64,000 bases of DNA from Dipodascopsis uninucleata var. uninucleata. Taxonomy: Eukaryota > Ascomycota > Lipomycetes > Lipomycetales > Lipomycetaceae. Where the stretch lies: positions 248,001 to 312,000 of the forward strand of contig JAJLTO010000002.1 of the NCBI GenBank assembly GCA_030568195.1, in the 5' to 3' direction. Under the pieces are notes generated by a model. That model did no database searches and was not told the DNA's origin. It saw nothing but the letters and a program-made list of their open reading frames with translations. Every line of letters starts with the position of its first letter. Position 1 is the first letter of the stretch. The position numbers and the translations under genes are program-made. Shown piece after piece: positions 32,933-44,215 of the stretch.

Positions 32933-34164
32933 TCACAACAGTCCTTTAGCCAAGAGTGTCTCAGCAATCAAGATTCCAGAGCCAGCGGCGCCAATAACTG
33001 TGTTGTGTGAAAGGACGACAAACTTGTAGTCTAAAACTGGGTCCTCCCGTATTCTGCCGACACTCACAGCATAGCCGTTGTCGCGAGATCGATCAAGACG
33101 TGGTTGCGGCCTGTCGGGTTCCTCGAGAACATAAATAGAATGCTTAGGAGCTGAGCTGCAGCCAAGTTTCTGAGGTTCACAGACATAGTCACGCATAGCA
33201 GCCTTAACTTCCTCCAATGATGGTGGTGGGCTTTGCTTGAACTTCATGCTAACACACTCAAGATGACCATCACTAACAGCAACTCGATTGCACTGAGCGG
33301 AAACCTTTAAGTCATTTAATAGCTTGAATGTCAAGTTATTATCAACAGATCCAAGAATCTTCTTGGTTTCCCATTCAAGTTTCTCTTCCTCACCACTAAT
33401 ATATGGTATAATGTTATCCAGAATGTCAATCCCAAGAACACCAGGAGAAAATCCAGCACCAGAAATTGCCTGTAATGTGGTAACATTGACAGTTTCAAGT
33501 TCCCCAAATTTGTCTTGGAGTGCCTTAAGAGGAACCACCAGCCCAGCTGTAGAACAGTTAGAGTTGCAAATGATAGTTCCCTTTTTAGACTTTATGCTTT
33601 GTTCAACAACAGATAAATGAGTCGTATTAACCAATGGAACGACTAATGGGACTTCTGGATCTCTTCTGTAGTTTTTAGCGTTTGAAATGACAACAAGACC
33701 AGCATCTTTTAGCTCTTTTTCGATATCTCCAGCGACATCGGAGTCCAACCCAGAGAAAACGACGTCACATTCTTTGAACTCAGAAGCTTTACATTCCACT
33801 ACAATGATATCCTGTGCCTTCTCTGGAACATTTGCAGTCTGTCTCCACTTAACGGCATCTTTATATGCCTTTGAGGCAGATCTAGATGAAGCACCAAGCT
33901 TGAAGAGTTCGAAGTCCGGATGATCGCTCAATAGGAGAATAAATTTCTGGCCGACACTACCGGTTGCTCCAAGAACACCTATAAAGACAATCTCGTATTA
34001 GCTTATAGAAAAAAAATCCGAATCATATCTTCCTGCAACTACAATGATTTAACATATTAATTTTATCATTTCAAAGGTTTATGAACTAGGAAACATGATA
34101 TGAAAATAGTAAACGATACGCCGGCGAATAATCATAACATACCTGCTTTCTTAACTGGTGCCAT
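32933..34164 (-). CDS. HOM2: Aspartate-semialdehyde dehydrogenase
   Basis: Two exons, a 22-base first exon (34143-34164, MAPVKKA plus one base) and 32933-33978, give 355 residues. The intron starts GTATGT and has GCTAATAC before TTATAG. Splicing is needed to build the NADP-binding loop GVLGATGSVGQKF (residues 8-20), which confirms the first exon. The catalytic cysteine is in SNCSTAGL (about Cys149), and SGAGFSPGV follows in the substrate region. The enzyme reduces aspartyl phosphate to aspartate semialdehyde, the branch point to threonine, methionine and, where present, lysine; it acts in the cytosol. Length is normal. It is divergent from POM34 across 341 bp. No clear Gcn4 site (TGACTC) was seen in that space. 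Confidence 0.96.
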
Positions 34165-34505
34165 TTGAAAATAGTATGAATTACAGCTCAGATACAAGGT
34201 CTTCTATATAAACAGTAAATCTGTTATAACTGTTTTATATACTCGGGTTATAATCCTCGGCGGTTACGTCTTATATATAAATTTGCTGAGATTCGTTAAG
34301 TATAGATTTTTTCAAACAGAATGACTATTAATGCTATCCGGTTTAGGGATATTTAGACGCTTTCTTTGCAGGCCTAGTTAGTAACAAACAGCATCCATAA
34401 TAAAACAATCAATGTTGACGATTCAGAAAGGAGCTATATCCATTCCTACTTAATCAGGATTCGAAGTATTTAACTAGATTCCGTAACGTATTTAGGATCT
34501 AAATA
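34165..34505. other. Short divergent promoter HOM2 / POM34
   Basis: 341 bp, one of the two shortest divergent spaces here. It is AT-rich with TATATAA-like runs and no clear dyad or Gcn4 box. Confidence 0.55.
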
Positions 34506-35654
34506 ATGGCATCGACTTCGCCAATACAGACCAGATGGCCTCCGGGACAAGTGTCCACACCAGAAGCAGCAACACCAAGCAAAAACCGGTCGTCCACTCC
34601 TTACTCGCAATCGCCTTTTAAGACTTTGTATACTCCGTCTCCATCCTCTAGCAACCTTGCAAATATATCATCTCCTCTCTCGCCTACAGTTAAAAGAGAA
34701 GATGTGCTCACATCGCCTGAATCACGGCTAATATCGGAGCTTCCAACCGGATCTCTTCCTTCCACACCAAAAGATGTCCCTAGGGGTGAATGGAGACACC
34801 CTGCCTTCGATGTACTTCATACGCGAGTAAGCAAAGCAGAATTCACTCAAGCTACAAGTAGGAAAATGTTTCTTAATGCAGCATCATGGCTTGCATATAG
34901 TATTGCAGTTCATTGGCTGCGCAAATGGTAAACATTCCAGTTGATGGACGAGACTGATTTTCGGGTGTTATGCTTACTATGTTCTCGATATAGGAACTGG
35001 ATACAGGAACTGTCTACAGCTAATGAGAAATTTTCTAAGAACATGACATATATAGGTATATAGTTATCATTTTTGAAAACTAACAGAGAAACTAACAGCT
35101 TAAACTAGGTATAATTCTGCAACTTCTATTTTTGTGGAATATTTTGGATGGAATCATGCGACTTCTTAAACCTCGAGACAAATTAGAAGATATACCCTTG
35201 ACTCCGAATCAGCGAAAACTGATGGGTTTAGATGTTAATGGTGAGTTTAGAGTGAGATTTAAAGCGTTGATAATGATCAAATATATGTACTAATGATTCT
35301 TTATAACTCATTCTAGTGAAATCTAACTCAGCAGGAAGGCCGGTTACACCACCTAAATATGTAAAGACATATAATACACATCCGAGAGACTCACCTCGAG
35401 TTTCTCCATTATTGAAGAAGAGTATACAAGAATCAATGAACAATCGACTTTCTCCTCGAACTCCTGGTGGTGCATCTGGTACTACTCAGAAACAGAACTC
35501 ATCTGCTTCTCAACAGTCGCCTACTCCTCATCAACTCTCGCGTAGTCTTCCTTCTACACCAGCAACATCTCCTTCTACGTCTATAACTACAAATGGACGA
35601 TATCTATATATGTTAGATTCACCAGGAAGTAAGCGGAAGATAGTCATTTCATAA
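34506..35654 (+). CDS. POM34: Nuclear pore membrane protein Pom34
   Basis: Four exons (34506-34927, 34994-35055, 35109-35240, 35317-35654) join in phase to give 317 residues. The N-terminal 100 residues are Ser/Pro/Thr-rich and disordered. Two hydrophobic segments, WLAYSIAVHWL (about 125-138) and GIILQLLFLWNILDGIM (about 161-178), flank a short loop. LTPNQRKLMGLDVN and the SxGRPVTPPKY motif after them are the Pom34 signature, followed by a Ser/Pro-rich tail ending in LDSPGSKRKIVIS. Pom34 anchors the nuclear pore membrane ring with Pom152 and Ndc1. Intron 3 ends with a clear TACTAATG branch. Similarity is strong only around the second segment and the motif after it, as usual for this fast-evolving nucleoporin. 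Confidence 0.85.
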
Positions 35655-35851
35655 GTACGTACAAGCTAACGATATAAACCTATAGGAGGATCACCTTCGA
35701 GGCGAGCATAGATTTTCTTACTTTTGTCTCTTTTTTGCTTAATAATATCTGTTTACATGTATCATAGACATATTAATTGATTAGTTTAAATGCCATAGTT
35801 TACCATTCAATCGATTTCTAATATATATATAGCTCATATACAATGTATTGT

Positions 35852-36513
35852 TTATTTTCTCTCATCAGGACGCAAATAATACAACTTTGCACGTCTTGCC
35901 CGTTTAGCAGCCCTGCTAACAAATTCAAATGTTCGTACTGAAGTGCTGTATACTTTGATTGACATCTCTACGCCGAGACGTGCCACTTCTGTTCTTATTC
36001 TGACACTTGTATCTAAACCTGCTCTGCGGATACCCATAATAGTTCCCATAATAGTTGTTGAATCCTGGTTGGGCTTAAAATGCACTCGAACAACATCTCC
36101 TGGTCTGAGGGCATTAGGACTGCTTCTCTCAAAAAGTTTTTGTCTCCAACCATCGTTATCTAATTCCTTCTTTAGTCTATTTTGCAATAAATCAATCGCA
36201 TTTGAGCCCTTCGGTATTTTTGATGATGGCGCAGGCGAAAGTTTGATGCGTCCCTTAGAACCTATAATACAACTATCAGTTCCGTTCAATTTTACAATTA
36301 AAATATATCAAGATTCCACAAGTCTCTAAAATACTTGGCTGACTCAGGAGATCTCATAGCTCGCATACTTCTAGCTGGGATCTGATATCCAGCTTTCTGA
36401 ATAACTACCGAATTTCGGGATGACTGTTGGATGCCTGCTCTGAATGCACATAGAAGAGACTGAGCATTGCTTGCTGAGAAGAGAATCCTTCCTCTAATTG
36501 ACGGATGAATCAT
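35852..36513 (-). CDS. IMG1: Mitochondrial ribosomal protein bL19m
   Basis: Two exons. The first starts with ATG at 36513 and codes a basic, acid-poor mitochondrial presequence (MIHPSIRGRILFSASNAQSL). The second runs to the stop at 35852. The bL19 core is clear: NALRPGDVVRVHFKP, TIMGTIMGIRRAGLDTSVRI and FEFVSRAAKRARRAKLYYLR. The intron lies within about 36270-36350. Frame requires a phase-2 donor, for example GTATTT near 36336, joined to the AG near 36271; weaker alternatives exist, so the exact junction is not settled. The protein sits in the mitoribosomal large subunit; S. cerevisiae Img1 is needed for respiration. It converges on POM34 with only 197 bp between the stops. Confidence 0.9.
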
Positions 36514-36888
36514 GCCTTCAGCCTATTAATAGAAAATATACCGTAAACAAAATTTTATCGGTACCGATGCTTAAGTAGAATAACAAGAATTATTTGTCGT
36601 CTTGATGAGACCGTGAAGAGTTTTTGTTAGAAGTCAAAATAATCTGCTTCGGTACTTTAGTGAGGTGGAAACTTGCATTTATGCAATAAATAAATGATTA
36701 CAAACATGATTATGCCATAGATGAGCATATGATAAACTATTTATGAGGGAAATCTTCCGATTACTCTTGGAATTCTTGTTTGCTACTGCGATTTTAATTG
36801 ACATTTTCATCTGGGTAGAAATAGAGTGTTCTTTTGGCAGCAAGTGGATCCTTAATACCATCTGACAATCAATTGCAGCAAATAGGAA
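36514..36888. other. Divergent promoter IMG1 / MCY1
   Basis: 375 bp shared upstream of two mitochondrial-protein genes. AT-rich; no dyad or RNA gene recognised. Confidence 0.5.
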
Positions 36889-38371
36889 ATGTTTCGTCCA
36901 AGTTCCAGAGCTATCAGAGCTGTGAAAATTCCAGTGTTTAAGAGAGCGTACTCTGCTGGCGCTGACTATGTTCCTCTGACTGTTAATGGCTTTGTTGGCG
37001 CTATTGGAAATACGCCTTTGATCAAGTTAATGTCTCTAAGCAAAGAAATCGGAGCAAATGTTTATGGAAAGGCAGAATTTATGAATCCTGGAGGATCTGT
37101 GAAAGGTATGCAACTGTATATATCTGTGGAAGCTGATGGTGTAATTTTACTGTTCGTCATTACTAAGATAGATATTTTACTTTTAGATCGTGCAGCTCTA
37201 TACGTCATTAAGGATGCTGAAGAGAGAGGTATACTTTTATAGGAAGATCAATTGCAATAATAAATCGTGTATTGACCATGATTAGGACTTTTGAAACCTG
37301 GTGGTACCGTAGTGGAGGGTACTGCTGGAAATACTGGTATCGGTCTTGCTCATGTGAGTTGAACATTTTATTAATACTTTTCTCATATCGGAAAAGCAGC
37401 ATAACTCTTTTTTGCCGTATGTTATCTAACTTATTATATAGATCTGCCGTGCTAAGGGATATAAATGTGTCATATATATGCCTAACACTCAGAGCCAAGG
37501 AAAAATCGACCTTTTGCGACTCCTAGGAGCAGAGGTTTATCCAGTTCCCGCTGTCGCATTCGAGAATCCAATGAATTACAACCACCAAGCAAAGCGTCAT
37601 GCTGGTACAGATTATTTTTATTATTTCATTTTATGCGTCTATAATTTTACTAACAATATATTTAGAGAGTTTGGAAAATGCAATCTGGACCAATCAATTC
37701 GATAACGTTGCGAACAGACAAGCTCATATTGAGACCACAGGTCCAGAAATCTGGAAGCAAACAGATGGGAAGATCGATGGATTCACCTGCTCTACAGGAA
37801 CAGGGGGTTCATTTGCTGGCACCACTAGATATCTGAAGGATATTAGTGGTGGCAAAGTCAAAGCCTTTTTGGCAGATCCTCCGGGTTCAGTCCTGACAAG
37901 CTATGTCAAGAGCGGTGGTAAGCTCACTGAGCGAAGCGGTTCCAGTATTACTGAGGGTATTGGACAGGGCCGCGTAACAGACAATCTTGCTGGCGAAATT
38001 GGTGTCATTGACGATGCGATGACAATTCCTGATGAGAAGACCATTCAGATGGTTTACAGACTCTTGGATGAAGAGGGCCTCTATCTAGGAGCATCCTCGG
38101 GCTTGAACGTCGTCGCAGCCTTTGAAATGGCGAAAACCCTTGGACCAAATAGTACTGTTGTTACGCTACTATGCGATGGCGGTTAGTATTCATAATAATA
38201 TTCAGAAATATTGAAAATATTTGTTTGAAATTGGCTGTTTACTGACTCTTTATATTACTATATATAGCATACCGATATGCGGACAGACTATTTAGCAAAT
38301 CGTGGCTAGAATCCAAGAATCTTAGATCAGTCATTCCTCCACATCTTGAGAAGTATATTGTTCTTCCTTAA
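36889..38371 (+). CDS. MCY1: Mitochondrial cysteine-synthase-like enzyme Mcy1
   Basis: Six exons (36889-37105, 37187-37228, 37286-37353, 37442-37604, 37666-38181, 38268-38371) join in phase to give 369 residues. Arg/Lys-rich residues 1-22 look like a mitochondrial presequence. The beta-family PLP fold shows GNTPLIKL, the Schiff-base lysine in GGSVKDRA (about Lys72), [34 protein letters not shown] and [11 protein letters not shown]. The protein matches yeast Mcy1 (YGR012W), an outer-mitochondrial-membrane cysteine-synthase-like protein; whether it makes cysteine in vivo is unsettled for the family. Five introns are many for a yeast gene, and ACTAA branch sites are visible in at least two of them. 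An ordinary O-acetylserine sulfhydrylase is the alternative. Confidence 0.9.
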
Positions 38372-39096
38372 GCACTCGATTGCTGAAGTAGATATTAAAA
38401 TCAAAAGTTTTAAGAGCGTAAACATTTTGGAAATGGATTTGTTCCGAATTATCGTTGTAAATCCCTTATTCTAGACTCGGATTGAGCGGGATTGTTAAGA
38501 TAGAATAGATCGCCATAGATTAGTCAAATAAAGTACGATACTTATGAAATAAGTACTTATCATATTTATACTGAACCTCACTTAGCTAATACTATAAAAT
38601 ATATTTCTTCCATTCTATTTACCAAATTTTTTGCAAGAAATACTCCTCAATATGAAACAATATAAACAGAATAGCAACAAATACTGCAATCTCTCACGTT
38701 AATAGATGCTATCACTAATGGCCTGTTAAAGACAATATATAATATCTTTATTAACATCAAATACTGATGTATATGCTGTAATGCAAGACTAGAGAAATTA
38801 AACAATGATAATGATAGTAATATCGTAACAGTATTAATTGAAAACGAATGAAGTATTTGATTAAGCTCCTAAATTAAAAAAAAATAGAACATGAAATAGA
38901 ATATAATAAATAGAAAATCAGAATATAAATATTTTATAGTATAATTATAAACGGTAGATAAATTGAGAGAAAGTTTTAATAGTATAGTGAAATAATAATA
39001 AACAAGATGTCACCAAATTCTATATTTTACGTAAACGTCATTCACAAAAACTGTCGATTGCTCTTTTCCTTTTGACTTGTCCTCTTATTGGTATTC
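38372..39096. other. Convergent intergenic region MCY1 / ADE6
   Basis: 725 bp of very AT-rich 3' flanking DNA, nearly all A/T around 38860-39010. Nothing recognisable. Confidence 0.6.
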
Positions 39097-42000
39097 TTAG
39101 ACACCCACCCATCTTCTTGCTGATCTGAATAGTCGAATCCATGGCCCATACTCACCCCAGTCTTGTCCCTCTTCAATAGGATACCAAGAATTTGACTCCT
39201 TGAAGATAACGCGCTCTGGATGAGGCATCAATGCAAGAACACGGCCATCAGGTGTTCTTACACCAGTAATACCACCAGGACTACCATTAGGATTAAATGG
39301 ATATTTTTCAGTAATCTTACCATAGTTATCAACATATCTGACAGAAATGAGACCATCTTGGGCAAGCTTCTTTGCTTGTTCAGCAGTTTCGAAATGAGCA
39401 CGACCCTCACCATGTGCAACAGCAATTGGAAATTTTGAACCTCTCATACCATGTAGAAAGACGGACGGCGCATCCTTAGAATCTTCTACAATCTCGACCT
39501 CGCAAACTCGAGACTCAAACTGCTCAGAGGCATTTCTCTCAAATGTAGGCCAGTTCTCAGCACCAGGAATGATATCTTTCAATTGCGATAGGAACTGGCA
39601 TCCATTACATACCCCAAGTGAGAAGGTATCTTTTCGTTCAGTAAAGAATCGTTGGAATTCTGCCCGAACATCAGCATGCCAGAGAACCGACTTTGCCCAT
39701 CCATTGCCAGCACCAAGAACATCGCCATAAGAGAATCCTCCACACGCAGCTAATCCAACAAAACTATCCAGAGAGGTCTTGCCAGTAATAATATCAGTCA
39801 TATGGACGTCAATGGCAGAGAATCCTGCCACTTGGAAAGCAAAAGCCATCTCTGCATACCCATTAGTACCCTGCTCACGTAAAATTGCCACTCGTGGTCT
39901 GCTGCTTAACGGTTTTGGAATTGACTCTATATTGTCCTCACCAGAAGATTGAGAAGTCAAGGTATCTTTAATGTCATAAGTAAGTCTGTAGAACAAACCG
40001 GGATCGAAGTTATCAAGAATGTTTGCATATTCTTGATCTGCTGCCTTTGGATTATCACGTAATCTCTGCATTTTATAAGAAGTAAAAGTCCAAGCCTGCT
40101 GAAGCAAGCCTCTCGTTGATTCGTAAACTTTACTACCATTACTATTTATTGTGACCGCCTGGTCCTTTGCTGGACGAACCTCAGCTACTATTGAGATGTA
40201 TTGCGAATCAACGTTATTAGCCTCAAATATAGAGATAACGCGGTCTACATCTTCTTCCCGAACTTGGAACACAGCGCCGAGCTCCTCGCTAAAGAGTATA
40301 GAGACTACGTCATTTTCCGATTCCGGCAAATTAATATTGAGTCCAACGCGTCCAGCAAATGCCATTTCTACCAATGTAGTAAAAAGTCCACCGTCAGATC
40401 GATCGTGATAAGCCAACACGAGATTAGGAATTGAATGTAAAATTGATACTGTAGTAATAAAGTTCTTGAACAGGTCAACGTCTTCAAGATCAGGAGAAAC
40501 ATTACCCACTTTACCAAATACTTGAGCTACAGCAGAACCACCAAGTCTCATCTTTCCCTTAGCCAGGTCTACTAATAAAAGTTTGGTAGGCCCAATTCCA
40601 GGCTCTTCAATTCTTCTTAACTGTGGAGTCCAAGTATTATGAACGTTCTCCACGAGAGAGAAAGCTGTTATTATAAGAGACAAAGGTGAGGTAACTTCCT
40701 TTGTATCTCGTGCCTTCGTTCCATTGTCTTCTTCCCATTTCATTTTCATAGACATAGAATCCTTTCCGACAGGAATACTGATTCCAAGTTGGGGAGATAA
40801 TTCAAGACCTATCGCTTGAACAGCTTCATAAAGAGCAGCCCCTTCTCCATCATGGGATGGCGCAGCCATCCAGTTCGCAGATAATCTGACATGTTCAAGA
40901 TCCTTGATATTTGCAGCAATAATATTGAGAATAGACTCCGCAACACACATCCTAGCAGATGCACGAGGTGAAATCAACGCAAGAGTAGGCCTTTCGCCCA
41001 TAGCCATGGCTTCACCAGTAATAATACCCTCACCTAAAGATGAAACAGTGACACCAACATCAGCGAGAGGTACTTGCCATGGACCAACCATCTGGTCGCG
41101 TGCAATAAGACCTGTAACACTTCTATCACCAATAGTGATCAAGAATGATTTTGAACCAACGGATGGTAGATGAAGAACGCGATCAATCGCAATCTTCAAA
41201 GGAGAAACGGTCTCCATACTAATCTTTTCGTCAGTGACAGTGCCATTGCTGTGAGTTGAAGCTACAGACACAGTACTTGAATCAATATAACTAACAAGTG
41301 TGCTATCAAAAGGTGGAAGCTTAAGATGGCGTGTAGTGGCAATTCGCGACATTTTTGGTGGTTTTCCAAATAAAGTAGACATCTCGAGATCAATAGGGGT
41401 AGTCTTCAAGAGTCTATCAGTAAGCACTAGTCGCTGCTCCTTAGTGGCGGTACCAACAACCGCATATGGACATCTTTCGCGCTCCGCGATGTCCTCGAAT
41501 GTGCTCAACTCATCTGGAGAAACCGCCAGAACATATCGTTCCTGAGCCTCACAGCACCAAATTTCCATAGGAGAGAGTCCTGGCTCTGCAGATGGGATGT
41601 CACGTAGCTCAAATTGAGCGCCAAGACCATGATCATGAACAAGTTCGGGTAAAGCGTTAGACAAACCACCAGCACCAACATCATGAATTGATTGTATAGG
41701 ATTTTTAGATCCCAAAGCCGTACATGTGTCAATGACCATCTGCACACGTCGCTGCATTTCAGGATTACCTCTCTGAACAGAAGCATAATCAAGTTCAGCG
41801 TTGGTATCGCTAGAAGCTACACTGGATGCAGCGCCTCCACCAAGGCCAATTAACATAGCAGGACCACCCATAACAATGAGGCATGCACCTGGAGTGACTT
41901 GGTGCTCTTTGAGAGCATGGATTGGACGGACAGTGCCTACACCACCAGCAATCATAATAGGCTTATGGTAACCACGTATTTCGTGCTTTCCATTTGGAAG

Positions 42001-43320
42001 GGGTATAGTCGTGCAGAGAGTTCTGAAGTAACCAGTAATGCAAGGTCTGCCAAACTCATTGTTAAAGCTGGCTGCCCCAATAGGAGCCTCTAACATAATT
42101 TCTATAGGCGAGGCTATATGTCCAGGTTTGCCAACATCTAGTTCCCATGGCTGCTTAGCTTCAGGAATTAAGAGATCTGACACAGTATAGCCAGACAAAC
42201 CTGCCTTCGGTTTTGAGCCTCTTCCAACAGCACCTTCATCACGAATCTCACCACCAGAACCGGTAGCCGCCCCAGGAAAAGGCGAAACAGCTGTCGGATG
42301 GTTGTGAGTTTCACATTTAGCCAAATAGTGCACAATTTCTTCGGTGATTATCCACTCTTTCGAGTCAGAAACTGGCGCGAAGTGTGTAGCACTAGGGCCA
42401 AACATAACTGCCGCATTATCGGAATAAGCAGAAACGGTGTAAGAATTTAAGGCGGACGCTTTTTCATGAGTATTGCGGATCATTTTAAATAGCGATTGCT
42501 GCTTAACTTCACCATCTATCTTCCAATCTGCATTAAATATCTTATGACGACAATGCTCTGAGTTAACTTGGGCAAACATAAAAAGCTCAACATCAGTAGG
42601 ATTTCTGTTAGGTCCCAAATGATGGAAAGCATCTGTTAAATATGCAATTTCATCTGGCGCTAGAGCTAATCCGAACTTCTTATTTGCCTCTTCCAAACGA
42701 TCTTTTGGTGATTTTCCAAGTTGAATCTCCACAAGAGGCCTCGGTTCTTGCTTTTCAAATAGATCCTTATACAAAGGAGCATGATCAAGAATATCTTGAG
42801 TCATTCTATCATATAGACAATCAAGGGAGACAGACTTAAGTTGCTGAAGTAAAGGAAAACCCTTTCGAACAGATATCATGATGGCAACACCTCGTTCAAT
42901 ACGCTCAACATCGTTTTGAAGACCACAGACGTGAGCAATGTTTGTAGCTTTCGAAGACCAGGGAGAAATGGTTCCCGTTCTAGGAACAATACGCAAGAGA
43001 TAATTGTCATGCTCAATAGGCTTCGCAGAACCAGATACAATTGCTGAAACCAATGAGCAATATCCTGCATCGTTAGTATCAACAGGGGTGTCATAGCGCA
43101 AGAGAGAATCAAGTTGTTGTCGCTTTGTAGATTCCCGGTCGAATAATTCACTTGATAATAAGGCCACATAATGCACATATATCGCTCTAATGCTAGTGAC
43201 TGCAGACGAATTAACCGCAGTATTAATGCTAGATACCAAAGACAACAGTCTAAACGGCGAATATGCCACTGGTCCAGGAAGCGTTAACATCTGCTGGTCC
43301 AATTCAATGTGATCCGCCAT
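39097..43320 (-). CDS. ADE6: Phosphoribosylformylglycinamidine synthase
   Basis: A 1407-residue single-exon enzyme, slightly longer than the 1350 or so usual in fungi. The order is an N-terminal PurS-like domain, a linker, two AIRS-type ATP-binding halves and a C-terminal glutamine amidotransferase. Visible motifs: FMFAQVNSEHCRHKIFNADW, KCETHNHPTAVSPFPGAATG, GLGGGAASS, IHDVGAGGLSNALPELV, PVGKDSMSMKM and YHDRSDGGLFTTLVEMAFAG. The amidotransferase has the nucleophile in LGVCNGCQ (about Cys1238) and His/Glu in MPHPERV (about 1367 and 1369). It converts FGAR, glutamine and ATP to FGAM, the fourth step of de novo purine synthesis, in the cytosol. It is divergent from the zinc transporter across 1.9 kb. 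Confidence 0.97.
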   Translation of the reverse strand: MADHIELDQQMLTLPGPVAYSPFRLLSLVSSINTAVNSSAVTSIRAIYVHYVALLSSELFDRESTKRQQLDSLLRYDTPVDTNDAGYCSLVSAIVSGSAKPIEHDNYLLRIVPRTGTISPWSSKATNIAHVCGLQNDVERIERGVAIMISVRKGFPLLQQLKSVSLDCLYDRMTQDILDHAPLYKDLFEKQEPRPLVEIQLGKSPKDRLEEANKKFGLALAPDEIAYLTDAFHHLGPNRNPTDVELFMFAQVNSEHCRHKIFNADWKIDGEVKQQSLFKMIRNTHEKASALNSYTVSAYSDNAAVMFGPSATHFAPVSDSKEWIITEEIVHYLAKCETHNHPTAVSPFPGAATGSGGEIRDEGAVGRGSKPKAGLSGYTVSDLLIPEAKQPWELDVGKPGHIASPIEIMLEAPIGAASFNNEFGRPCITGYFRTLCTTIPLPNGKHEIRGYHKPIMIAGGVGTVRPIHALKEHQVTPGACLIVMGGPAMLIGLGGGAASSVASSDTNAELDYASVQRGNPEMQRRVQMVIDTCTALGSKNPIQSIHDVGAGGLSNALPELVHDHGLGAQFELRDIPSAEPGLSPMEIWCCEAQERYVLAVSPDELSTFEDIAERERCPYAVVGTATKEQRLVLTDRLLKTTPIDLEMSTLFGKPPKMSRIATTRHLKLPPFDSTLVSYIDSSTVSVASTHSNGTVTDEKISMETVSPLKIAIDRVLHLPSVGSKSFLITIGDRSVTGLIARDQMVGPWQVPLADVGVTVSSLGEGIITGEAMAMGERPTLALISPRASARMCVAESILNIIAANIKDLEHVRLSANWMAAPSHDGEGAALYEAVQAIGLELSPQLGISIPVGKDSMSMKMKWEEDNGTKARDTKEVTSPLSLIITAFSLVENVHNTWTPQLRRIEEPGIGPTKLLLVDLAKGKMRLGGSAVAQVFGKVGNVSPDLEDVDLFKNFITTVSILHSIPNLVLAYHDRSDGGLFTTLVEMAFAGRVGLNINLPESENDVVSILFSEELGAVFQVREEDVDRVISIFEANNVDSQYISIVAEVRPAKDQAVTINSNGSKVYESTRGLLQQAWTFTSYKMQRLRDNPKAADQEYANILDNFDPGLFYRLTYDIKDTLTSQSSGEDNIESIPKPLSSRPRVAILREQGTNGYAEMAFAFQVAGFSAIDVHMTDIITGKTSLDSFVGLAACGGFSYGDVLGAGNGWAKSVLWHADVRAEFQRFFTERKDTFSLGVCNGCQFLSQLKDIIPGAENWPTFERNASEQFESRVCEVEIVEDSKDAPSVFLHGMRGSKFPIAVAHGEGRAHFETAEQAKKLAQDGLISVRYVDNYGKITEKYPFNPNGSPGGITGVRTPDGRVLALMPHPERVIFKESNSWYPIEEGQDWGEYGPWIRLFRSARRWVGV

Positions 43321-43697
43321 AATTATTAGCGTTCCACCAGACCAAGTAAAACTTATTCTATTATTTGAATTTTCTCTTGTCGCAAATTATTCCTAGTCTA
43401 CCTATACTGTTTGCGTAATACTGTATAACCACGACAACAAATTAGAACCGGTGATAATATAGACGCACAATTCGAAAGAGACAGAGTTCACAATGCACAA
43501 ATGCACTAAGTAGAGCGATCACAAATCAACTTTATAGGTTCCAATGCGTGCTAGTTATTAACCAGTCTGTTAGTCGCAATTCAAATAATGCATAGAAATG
43601 ACAACTATACAATGAGATGAATATTCATCTATATATCTTAGAAGAGCCGTTCTAATCCTTGTTTCAACTTCTCTATCCTCAGATATATAAACGGACA

Positions 43698-43845
43698 ATT
43701 ATATATATATATACTTACGCATATACATATACAAACATATATACATATATACAAACGCACAGTTATACATATACATACAATTAAACATACATAAAACTAT
43801 ACGTTATATATATATAGTTGCTTATACTTGTATATACGTTTGTAC
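43698..43845. repeat. Low-complexity AT/TATACA-rich tract
   Basis: About 150 bases of alternating TA runs mixed with TATACA and CATATA units, bounded by pure (TA)n stretches. Simple-sequence DNA, likely polymorphic. Confidence 0.8.
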
Positions 43846-44184
43846 ACTATTATTGTAGCAGCGTTTTCAACCTACTTCTCATGCATATGTGGAATCCAAT
43901 ATAACCTAATTCGCACTCAATCTTTTGGCAGTTTACCACACGAGCGAAAAAATATTCTTCCTGTTATTCACCTTACGGCAATTCTGTTAGACTAAACCAG
44001 CTTTCTCTCAATTTCTCATATTCGTGGTGTAACAAAAGTCCAATAATCTCTGCGTTCCCTATACCCGTCTCTCCCCTCTTTCTATTGCTCCATCCTTTCT
44101 CTTTTATTCTTTTTCCGCCCAAAGCCATGCACTTCATCTTATCTACTTACTGCGACTGAAGGTTATAACACTTGCAGATTGTGA

Positions 44185-44215
44185 CACGTCTTGACGTGAG
44201 AATTGACTGCTCACG
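44185..44215. promoter_or_regulatory. Nested dyads CACGTC-TT-GACGTG and CGTGAG..CTCACG
   Basis: CACGTC (44185-44190) and GACGTG (44193-44198) are perfect inverted arms with a two-base spacer. CGTGAG (44195-44200) pairs with CTCACG (44210-44215) in an overlapping second dyad. The ACGTC/GACGT cores resemble half-sites of CRE-type bZIP factors. The element lies about 870 bases upstream of ADE6 and 1.04 kb upstream of the transporter. Confidence 0.4.

Noticed and set aside
34165-34505. Gcn4 control of HOM2
   Set aside because: No TGACTC or GAGTCA core was found in the shared HOM2-POM34 promoter, so the expected amino-acid control is not supported by sequence.
39097-43320. Antisense open frames within ADE6, CHS3, CHS4 and DBP3
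   Set aside because: They are shadows of strong coding bias on the other strand and carry no motif of their own.
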